Assembly: GCA_023392975.1 (NCBI GenBank) | Contig: JAEWNA010000225.1 | Span: 1 to 23,036, forward strand | DNA: 23,036 nucleotides | Direction: 5' to 3' | Origin: Pseudomonadota bacterium | Lineage (GTDB): Bacteria > Pseudomonadota > Gammaproteobacteria > Xanthomonadales > Xanthomonadaceae | Notes under the pieces: generated by a model | Database searches by the model: none | The model's input: only the letters and a program-made list of their open reading frames with translations | What the model was told of the DNA's origin: nothing | Position numbers and translations under genes: made by a program | Shown here: positions 16,391 to 22,178 of the stretch, piece after piece | Layout of the letters: each line of letters opens with the position of its first letter | How positions within the stretch are numbered: the stretch's first letter is position 1

Positions 16391-16484
16391 GCATCTGACG
16401 ACAACATGAGCACCTGCTGGTTTGCCCCGCTCGACCCCGAGGGGCTGAGCGGGGCAAACCCTAAAGCATCAAGTTGTTAGACGC
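16391..16484. repeat. Large imperfect palindrome, attC-like
   Basis: The core arms GGTTTGCCCCGCTC (16419-16432) and GAGCGGGGCAAACC (16447-16460) pair perfectly over 14 bp, with an inner CCCC/GGGG. The outer arms 16391-16411 and 16466-16484 pair imperfectly (GCATCTGAC-GAC-AACATGAGC against GCGTCTAAC-AACTTGATGC). The outer ends ATCTGAC and GTTAGAC approach the integron attC boxes RYYYAAC and GTTRRRY, with one deviation. No integrase or cassette is present, so the attC reading is tentative; the folding itself is certain. Confidence 0.45.
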
Positions 16485-16497
16485 AATTGGATTCGTA

Positions 16498-16600
16498 GTC
16501 GCATCCGAGCCAAGCGATGCGTGGATAGAAACAATGCCAGTGTCCCCCGCAGGGCGCTTGAAGTGCTGAGGCCCCCTGCCGACGAAAGTCGGCAGGGGGC
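16498..16600 (+). ncRNA. Orphan crRNA-like RNA (CreR/CreA-type candidate)
   Basis: 16498-16532 is a degenerate CRISPR repeat. It starts GTCGC like the array repeat, has a 6-bp stem CGCATC/GATGCG (16500-16505, 16516-16521), and ends in the 11-nt handle TGGATAGAAAC. That differs from the array handle TGGATTGAAAC by one base and sits in the same position directly after the stem. A spacer-like segment follows (16533 to 16567 or 16570, 35-38 nt; array spacers are 33-36 nt). Then comes a perfect 13-bp stem with a GAAA loop (16571-16583, 16588-16600), a possible second pseudo-repeat or 3' end. Its first 23 spacer positions match a TTC-flanked site just behind cas3 at 18 positions. Cas5c, the I-C repeat endonuclease, is encoded 39 bp downstream. 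Regulation of cas genes or of a neighbouring toxin is inferred from such RNAs in other subtypes. Confidence 0.65.
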
Positions 16601-16638
16601 GTGAAAAGGAATCTAGCTCAATCACAGGGGAATCGGTT

Positions 16639-17313
16639 ATGTCCTACGGCATCCGCCTCCACGTCTGGGGTGATCGCGCCTGCTTCACCCGGCCGGAGAT
16701 GAAGGTCGAACGCGTGTCCTATGACGTCATCACGCCGTCCGCGGCGCGCGGCATCCTCGAAGCGATCCACTGGAAACCGGCGATCCGCTGGCACGTCGAT
16801 CGCATCCAGGTGCTCAGGCCCGTCCGGTTCGAGTCGATCCGGCGCAACGAGGTCGGCGGCAAACTGTCGGCCGCCGCGGTGGCCAAGGCCATGAAGGCCA
16901 GGCGGACCGAGGGCTTGGCGACGGTGATCGAGGACGATCGTCAGCAGCGCGCCGCGACCGTCCTGCGCGACGTGGCCTACGTGATCCACGCGCACTTCGA
17001 CCTGACCGATCGTGCGGGCCCCGACGACAACGTCGGCAAGCATCTGGACATCTTCAACCGCCGCGCGCGCAAGGGGCAGACTTTCCATGCGCCGTGCCTG
17101 GGGACGCGCGAGTTCCCGGCGGCGTTCGCCCTCGTCGAAGCAGACACCGATGTCCCGGGCGTCGATCCCGCGCTCGCCGGCGAGCGCGATCTGGGCTGGA
17201 TGCTGCACGACATCGATTTCGCCGACGGCAAGACGCCGCGCTTCTTCCGCGCGCGGATGCTCGACGGCCTGATCGACGTGCCGCCGTTCGACGGCGAAGG
17301 AGTGCGGGCATGA
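16639..17313 (+). CDS. cas5c: Type I-C Cas5c (Cas5d), crRNA-processing Cascade subunit
   Basis: A 224-residue Cas5 of the I-C subtype, which replaces Cas6: it cleaves the repeat just 3' of its hairpin, leaving an 11-nt handle, and stays bound to it in Cascade. The sequence shows the RAMP-like N terminus YGIRLHVWGDRACFTRPEMK, the conserved PSAARGILEAIHWKPAIRW, and NVGKHLDIFNRRARKGQ with the adjacent Lys134-His135 pair. That pair corresponds to the known catalytic Lys-His of the family. The length is typical. ATG 16639 is preceded by AGGGGA about 8 nt upstream. The stop overlaps the cas8c start (ATGA). It is the first gene after the 452-bp regulatory gap, so a promoter for cas5c-cas2 probably lies in that gap. 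Confidence 0.96.
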   Translation: MSYGIRLHVWGDRACFTRPEMKVERVSYDVITPSAARGILEAIHWKPAIRWHVDRIQVLRPVRFESIRRNEVGGKLSAAAVAKAMKARRTEGLATVIEDDRQQRAATVLRDVAYVIHAHFDLTDRAGPDDNVGKHLDIFNRRARKGQTFHAPCLGTREFPAAFALVEADTDVPGVDPALAGERDLGWMLHDIDFADGKTPRFFRARMLDGLIDVPPFDGEGVRA

Positions 17314-19115
17314 TCCTGACTGCGCTCAACGACTACTACGACCATCTGCTCGCGGCGCAGACGCCGGGCCTGTCCGCGGCCGGTTACAGCCAGGAGAAGA
17401 TTTCGTATGCGCTCGTCCTCGATCCGGACGGACGGCTGGTCGCGGTCGACGACCTGCGCGATCTCTCGGGCAAGAAGCCGGTGCCGAGATCGCTGAGCGT
17501 GCCGCAACCGGAAAAACGCACGGCGGGCATTCGCGCGAACCGGCTGTGGGACAAGACCAGCTACGTGCTCGGCGTCAGCGCGACCAGCAAGCGCGCCGAT
17601 CAGGAGCACGCGGCGTTCAAGGACCTGCATCTGGACATGCTCGCGGGCACCGACGATCCGGGCCTGCAGGCGCTGGCGGCGTTTCTCGCGTCGTGGACGC
17701 CCGATGCCTTCGCCACGGACGCGCGCTTCAGGCCCGAGATGCTCGACGCCAACGTCGTCTTCCGTCTCGACGGTGAGCGCGGCTACCTCCACGATCGTCC
17801 TGCGGCGCGTGCCCTGCTTGGCCGGCCGACGGAGGAGGGTGGGGAAACACGCACGGGCCTGTGCCTGGTCACGGGGCAACGACTGCCGTTGGCGCGGCTG
17901 CATCCGGCGATCAAGGGCGTCAATGGGGCGCAGAGTTCCGGCGCATCCATCGTCTCGTTCAACCTCGACGCCTTCACCTCCTACGGCAAGGATCAGGGCG
18001 AGAACGCGCCGATATCGGAACAGGCCGCCTTCGGCTACGCCACGGCGCTCAATCACCTGCTGCGCCGCGACCCCGACAACCGCCAGCGCCTGCAGATCGG
18101 CGACGCCACCGTGGTGTTCTGGGCCATCGCCGCGCGCGACGCCGAGGCCCGGCAGGCGGAAAGCCTGTTCGCGTTGATGATGAACCCCCCATCCGAGGAT
18201 GGTCCCGAGATCGCGCGCCTCCGCACGGCCCTCGTGCAGATCCGCGACATGGAGGTGCGCGCCGACCTCGATCCCGGCCTTGCCGCGGGGACGCGCATGT
18301 TCGTGCTCGGGCTCGCGCCGAACGCCTCGCGCCTGTCGATCCGCTTCTGGCTGACCGACGACATGCGCAGATTCGCAAAGCGGCTTTCCGATCACTACGC
18401 CGATCTCGAACTGCAACCCGCGCCGTGGAAAGCACCGCCGCCGCTGTGGCGGCTGCTGCTCGCCACTGCCCCGAGTCTGCAAGGCAAGGCCAAGAGCGAG
18501 GACGTGCCGCCGCAACTGGCCGGCGAAATGACGCGCGCGATCCTCGCCGGCACCGCCTATCCGCAAAGCCTGCTCGACGTGCTGGTGATGCGGATGCGCG
18601 CCGACCACGACGTGTCAGGCATCCGCGCCGCCCTGTGCAAGGCCGTGCTCGCCCGCCGTTCCCGACTGCATTCCCAAGACAGGAGTCCTCCCGTGAGTCT
18701 CGATACCGCCAACACCGAGCGCGGCTACGTCCTCGGCCGACTGTTCTCGCTGCTGGAAAACGCCCAGCGCGCCGCATTGGGCGACAAGCTCAACGCCACC
18801 ATCCGCGACCGCTACTACGGCGCCGCCTCGGCCACGCCCGCCAATGTCTTCCCGGTGCTGCTGCGCAATACCCAGCACCACCTCAGCCGGCTTCGCAAGG
18901 ACAAGCCGGGCTTGGCGGTGACGCTGGAAAAGGACATCGGCGAGACCATCGCTCTGCTCGACGGCTTCCCGCGCAGCCTGCGCATCGAGTCGCAGGGCAA
19001 TTTCGCCATCGGTTACTACCACCAGACCCAGGCGCGCTTCGCCAGCCGCGGCGACGCGCAGGACCAGGACGACCACGACGGTCAAGACCATCACGACGAC
19101 AACGGAGAAGCATGA
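17310..19115 (+). CDS. cas8c: Type I-C Cas8c (Csd1), Cascade large subunit
   Basis: A 601-residue large subunit, with the start fixed by the ATGA overlap with cas5c. The N-terminal MILTALNDYYDHLL, then YSQEKISYALVLDPDG, KTSYVLGVS, LVTGQRLPLARLHPAIKGV and VVFWAIAARDAEA are the conserved Csd1 blocks. Cas8c reads the TTC PAM and helps open target DNA. The last 140 residues form a small helical domain and are separately translated (see cas11c). The extreme C terminus is an unusual Asp/His-rich tail (DAQDQDDHDGQDHHDDNGEA) that could bind metal or be disordered. The stop overlaps the cas7c start by ATGA. Confidence 0.96.
   Translation: MILTALNDYYDHLLAAQTPGLSAAGYSQEKISYALVLDPDGRLVAVDDLRDLSGKKPVPRSLSVPQPEKRTAGIRANRLWDKTSYVLGVSATSKRADQEHAAFKDLHLDMLAGTDDPGLQALAAFLASWTPDAFATDARFRPEMLDANVVFRLDGERGYLHDRPAARALLGRPTEEGGETRTGLCLVTGQRLPLARLHPAIKGVNGAQSSGASIVSFNLDAFTSYGKDQGENAPISEQAAFGYATALNHLLRRDPDNRQRLQIGDATVVFWAIAARDAEARQAESLFALMMNPPSEDGPEIARLRTALVQIRDMEVRADLDPGLAAGTRMFVLGLAPNASRLSIRFWLTDDMRRFAKRLSDHYADLELQPAPWKAPPPLWRLLLATAPSLQGKAKSEDVPPQLAGEMTRAILAGTAYPQSLLDVLVMRMRADHDVSGIRAALCKAVLARRSRLHSQDRSPPVSLDTANTERGYVLGRLFSLLENAQRAALGDKLNATIRDRYYGAASATPANVFPVLLRNTQHHLSRLRKDKPGLAVTLEKDIGETIALLDGFPRSLRIESQGNFAIGYYHQTQARFASRGDAQDQDDHDGQDHHDDNGEA
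18693..19115 (+). CDS. cas11c: Cas11c small subunit from an internal cas8c start
   Basis: AGGAGT (18681-18686) lies 6 nt before an in-frame GTG at 18693 (cas8c residue 462), a textbook ribosome binding site in the middle of a coding region. Translation gives a 140-residue helical protein starting MSLDTANTERGYVLGRLFSLLENAQ. Internal translation of Cas11 from the 3' part of cas8 is established for type I-C, where the small subunits line the Cascade belly and are needed for full interference. Visible here are the Shine-Dalgarno, the start codon and the domain boundary. The product itself is inferred by analogy. Confidence 0.85.
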   Translation: MSLDTANTERGYVLGRLFSLLENAQRAALGDKLNATIRDRYYGAASATPANVFPVLLRNTQHHLSRLRKDKPGLAVTLEKDIGETIALLDGFPRSLRIESQGNFAIGYYHQTQARFASRGDAQDQDDHDGQDHHDDNGEA

Positions 19116-19981
19116 TGACCGCGATCCAGAACCGCTACGAATTCGTTTACCTGTTCGACGTCGCCAACGGCAATCCCAACGGCGATCCGGACGCGGGCAA
19201 CCTGCCGCGACTCGATCCCGAGACCAATCGCGGCCTCGTCACCGACGTCGCGCTCAAGCGGAAGATCCGCAACTACGTGGCGCTGGAGAAGGAAGGGGCG
19301 CCGGGCTTCGCGATCTACATGCAGGAGCGTTCGATCCTCAACAACCAGCACAAGCAGGCGTACGCCGCGCTCTCCATCGAGCACGAAGCGAAGAAGCTGC
19401 CGAAGGACGAAGCCAAGGCGCGTGAGCTGACCGCCTGGATGTGTGCCAACTTCTTCGATGTGCGGACGTTCGGCGCGGTGATGACCACCGAGGTCAATGC
19501 CGGGCAGGTGCGCGGCCCGGTCCAACTGGCGTTCGCGACCTCGGTCGAGCCCGTCGTGCCGCTGGAAGTGTCGATCACCCGCGTCGCCGTCACCAACGAG
19601 AAGGACCTGGAGAAGGAGCGCACGATGGGCCGCAAGCACATCCTGCCTTATGGTCTCTATCGTGCGCATGGCTTCGTCTCGGCCAAACTGGCCGAGCGGT
19701 CAGGCTTCTCCGAAGACGACCTTGCGCTGCTCTGGCGCTCGCTGACCAACCTGTTCGAGCACGACCGCTCCGCCGCCCGTGGCGAGATGGCAGCGCGTCG
19801 CCTGATCGTCTTCAAGCATGAACACCCGATGGGCAACGCGCCGGCGCACGCACTGTTCGAGCGGGTGACGGTGAAGCGCAACGGCGATGACAGCGCACCC
19901 GCGCGCAGCTTTACCGACTATGTCGTCGGGATCGATCGCGAGGGATTGCAGGCCGGGGTCGAGATCGTCGAGATCCTCTGA
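19112..19981 (+). CDS. cas7c: Type I-C Cas7c (Csd2), Cascade backbone subunit
   Basis: A 289-residue Cas7, present in several copies along the crRNA in Cascade. Conserved Csd2 blocks include YLFDVANGNPNGDPDAGNLPR at the N terminus (residues 11-31), ALKRKIRNYV, MCANFFDVRTFGAVM, NAGQVRGPVQLAFATSVEP and GRKHILPYGLYRAHGFVSA. GGAG precedes a double ATG; 19112 gives the ATGA overlap with cas8c, while 19115 is equally usable. This backbone forces every sixth crRNA base out of pairing, which matters for reading the partial target at 16187. Confidence 0.96.
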   Translation: MMTAIQNRYEFVYLFDVANGNPNGDPDAGNLPRLDPETNRGLVTDVALKRKIRNYVALEKEGAPGFAIYMQERSILNNQHKQAYAALSIEHEAKKLPKDEAKARELTAWMCANFFDVRTFGAVMTTEVNAGQVRGPVQLAFATSVEPVVPLEVSITRVAVTNEKDLEKERTMGRKHILPYGLYRAHGFVSAKLAERSGFSEDDLALLWRSLTNLFEHDRSAARGEMAARRLIVFKHEHPMGNAPAHALFERVTVKRNGDDSAPARSFTDYVVGIDREGLQAGVEIVEIL

Positions 19982-20013
19982 CCGCATGGCTAAATGACGG
20001 AGGAGCGCGCGGA

Positions 20014-20640
20014 ATGGAGGACGATGACGGCATTCCCATCTCCGCGCTCCAGCACTACGTGTATTGCCCGCGGCAGTGCGCGTTGATCCATCTGGAGCGC
20101 GTCTGGGCCGAAAGTCGCGAGACCGCCGAGGGTCGGCTGCTGCATGCGCGCACCGACCAGCCGATGGCCGAACGCCGGCGTGGTGTCCGCACTGTCACCG
20201 CGATGCCGCTGTCACATCACGGATTGCGTCTCGTGGGCGTAGCCGATGCGGTCGAGTTCCATCGCGAAGGCGGGGAAGAACGCGCCTTCCCCGTCGAGTA
20301 CAAGCGGGGGCGCCCCAAGCCGCATCGTGCCGACGAGATCCAGCTCTGCGCGCAGGCGCTGTGCCTGGAGGACATGCTCGGCACGAACGTGCCCGCCGGT
20401 GCGCTGTTCTACGGCAAGACCCGCCGGCGCAAGGAGGTCGCGTTCGATGCGGCCCTGCGCGCGCTGACCGGGGAGACCGTGCGCGACGTCCAGGCGATGC
20501 TCGCGTCGGGTCGGACCCCGCACGCAACGTACGAGTCGAAGCGCTGCGACGCCTGCTCGCTGATCGATCTGTGCCAACCGCGATGGCTGGCGCAAGGCGA
20601 GGGCGTCGATGCCTGGTTGCGGACGCAACTGGAGGGATGA
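20014..20640 (+). CDS. cas4: Type I-C Cas4, PAM-selecting adaptation nuclease
   Basis: A 208-residue RecB-family protein with an iron-sulfur cluster. Cys18 (HYVYCPRQC) at the N terminus and Cys178, Cys181 and Cys187 (RCDACSLIDLC) at the C terminus are the four likely cluster ligands. The nuclease core shows GVADAVEFH, then VEYKRGRPK (the D-E-x-K catalytic pattern) and ADEIQLCAQALCLEDM (QxxxY-like motif region). Cas4 trims prespacers and enforces the TTC PAM with Cas1-Cas2. GGAGGAG precedes ATG 20014, which lies 32 bp after cas7c. Its stop is one base before the cas1 start. Confidence 0.95.
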   Translation: MEDDDGIPISALQHYVYCPRQCALIHLERVWAESRETAEGRLLHARTDQPMAERRRGVRTVTAMPLSHHGLRLVGVADAVEFHREGGEERAFPVEYKRGRPKPHRADEIQLCAQALCLEDMLGTNVPAGALFYGKTRRRKEVAFDAALRALTGETVRDVQAMLASGRTPHATYESKRCDACSLIDLCQPRWLAQGEGVDAWLRTQLEG

Positions 20641-20641
20641 G

Positions 20642-21676
20642 ATGCGCAAACAGCTCAACACCCTGTACGCAACCACCGAAGGCGCCTGGCTCCGTAAGGA
20701 CGGCGCCAATGTGGTCATGGAGGTCGATCAGCAGGAGCGCGCCCGCATTCCCGCGCATCTACTGGAGGGCTTGGTCTGCTTTGGCCGTATCGGCGTGTCG
20801 CCGCAGTTGCTCGGCTTCTGCATGGAGGCGGGCATCACCGTCACCTACCTGACGCCGAACGGGCGCTTCTACGCCCGCGTGGAAGGCCCGGTCTCCGGAA
20901 ACGTCCTGCTGCGTCGGGCGCAGTACCGCAGAAGCGAGGATGTTGCAGGCTGCGCGTCGATCGTGCGCAATCTTCTGGCCGGCAAGATCCACAACCAGCG
21001 CGCCGTGCTCGCCCGCGGCTGGCGCGACCGCGGCGATCGCCTGCCGGATGCGATCGCTTTCCGGCACGCACTGAAGCGGTTGAAGCGCATTCCGCAGCGG
21101 CTGATGGCGGTCACGGATGTCGACATCCTCCGTGGTTTGGAAGGTGAGGCGGCACAGGCCTACTTCTCGGTGTTCGACCAGTTGATCGCCACGGACCAGC
21201 CCGAAATGCGCTTCTCGGGCCGCAATCGACGACCGCCCCGCGATGCATTCAATGCGCTGCTGTCCTTCCTCTACACGCTGCTGACCCATGATTGCCGCAG
21301 CGCGCTGGAAACCGTCGGACTCGACCCCGCGGTCGGTTTCCTGCACCGGGACCGGCCGGGACGACCGAGCCTTGCGCTCGATCTGGCCGAAGAATTCCGG
21401 CCACTGCTCGGGGAGCGACTCGCGCTGTCGCTCGTCAATCGCAAGCAGCTGACGGCCCGCGACTTTCGCACGATGGACAACGGTGCAGTGCTGCTGACCG
21501 ACGATGCCAGGAAGACTGTGCTCGTCGCGTACCAGGAGCGGAAGCGGGAAGAACTCGCGCACCCGTTCATTGGCGAGAAGGTGCCGATCGGCCTTTTGCC
21601 CTACCTCCAGGCGCAGTTGCTCGCCCGCCACCTCCGTGGCGATCTGGATGGATACCCGCCGTTCCTCTGGAAGTGA
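20642..21676 (+). CDS. cas1: Cas1 integrase, type I-C
   Basis: A 344-residue Cas1, the spacer integrase. The metal-binding triad is visible: Glu167 in RGLEGEAAQAYF, His235 in AVGFLHRDRPGRPSL and Asp247 in LALDLAEEFRPLLG. The N-terminal beta-domain (MRKQLNTLYATTEGAW) and the GITVTYLTPNGRFYARV block are typical of I-C Cas1. I chose ATG 20642, immediately after the cas4 stop, over the upstream in-frame ATG at 20609, which would overlap cas4 and add an unconserved stretch. It works with Cas2 and Cas4 at the leader end of the adjacent array. Confidence 0.96.
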   Translation: MRKQLNTLYATTEGAWLRKDGANVVMEVDQQERARIPAHLLEGLVCFGRIGVSPQLLGFCMEAGITVTYLTPNGRFYARVEGPVSGNVLLRRAQYRRSEDVAGCASIVRNLLAGKIHNQRAVLARGWRDRGDRLPDAIAFRHALKRLKRIPQRLMAVTDVDILRGLEGEAAQAYFSVFDQLIATDQPEMRFSGRNRRPPRDAFNALLSFLYTLLTHDCRSALETVGLDPAVGFLHRDRPGRPSLALDLAEEFRPLLGERLALSLVNRKQLTARDFRTMDNGAVLLTDDARKTVLVAYQERKREELAHPFIGEKVPIGLLPYLQAQLLARHLRGDLDGYPPFLWK

Positions 21677-21709
21677 TTGGCGCGTCGCCGCCGAATCGGG
21701 AGACGACCC

Positions 21710-22000
21710 ATGCTGGTGCTGGTGAGTTACGACGTGAGTACCATCAACGATGGCGGCAAGGCACGTCTGCGTCGCGTCGCCAAGGCATGCCGGGATTTCG
21801 GGCAGCGCGTGCAATACTCGGTGTTCGAGATCGAAGTGAACCCGGCGCAGTGGACCCTGCTGCGACAGCGCCTGTGCGACCTGATCGACCCGGCGCAGGA
21901 CAGCCTGCGGTTCTACTTCCTGGGCGCCAACTGGCGCGGCAAGATCGAGCATGTCGGCGCCAAGCCGGCCACGGACTTCTCCGCTCCTCTCGTCTACTGA
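21710..22000 (+). CDS. cas2: Cas2, type I-C
   Basis: A 96-residue Cas2, the structural bridge of the Cas1-Cas2 integration complex. The N terminus MLVLVSYDVSTINDGGKARLRR has the ferredoxin-like first strand with the conserved Asp. VQYSVFEIEVNP and SLRFYFLG follow as in I-C relatives. GGGAG sits upstream of ATG 21710, 33 bp after the cas1 stop. The stop codon directly borders the CRISPR leader. Confidence 0.95.
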   Translation: MLVLVSYDVSTINDGGKARLRRVAKACRDFGQRVQYSVFEIEVNPAQWTLLRQRLCDLIDPAQDSLRFYFLGANWRGKIEHVGAKPATDFSAPLVY

Positions 22001-22178
22001 CCCGCGAACCCCAAGCGTCCGGCCGTTTCCCGGCAGGTTCGCGCGCCCCCCAAGTGATTGATTCGTCTGACGCGAACCGCCCGAGGGCTTTGCCTTCGTG
22101 GCGCGGTGCCTCCCTGCGCGCGAGGTTCGCGAAAGTCGATGAATTCTTGTTTGTGGCCCAAGCCTTTACCATGACGCA
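22001..22178 (+). promoter_or_regulatory. CRISPR leader
   Basis: 178 bp between the cas2 stop and the first repeat. It contains four copies of an 8-mer in alternating orientation: CGCGAACC at 22003-22010 and 22071-22078, GGTTCGCG at 22036-22043 and 22124-22131. An IHF consensus site lies between the second and third copies. The last 40 bp are less GC-rich (GAATTCTTGTTTGTGG) and probably hold the array promoter, though no -35/-10 pair with normal spacing is clear. Confidence 0.85.
22051..22063 (-). promoter_or_regulatory. IHF-binding consensus in the leader
   Basis: On the minus strand the sequence is AATCAATCACTTG, an exact fit to WATCAANNNNTTR. It is centred about 120 bp from the first repeat and flanked by the inverted 8-mers of the leader. 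IHF bending guides Cas1-Cas2 to the leader-proximal repeat in types I-E and I-F; the same role here is inferred. Confidence 0.65.

Noticed and set aside
16188..16457. Minus-strand 89-codon frame in the cas3-cas5c gap
   Set aside because: It runs through the minus-strand terminator and the inverted repeats and has no plausible start signal.
16571..16600. GAAA-loop hairpin as a plain intrinsic terminator
   Set aside because: No T-tract follows; its position at one spacer length from the pseudo-repeat fits a 3' element of the crRNA-like RNA better.
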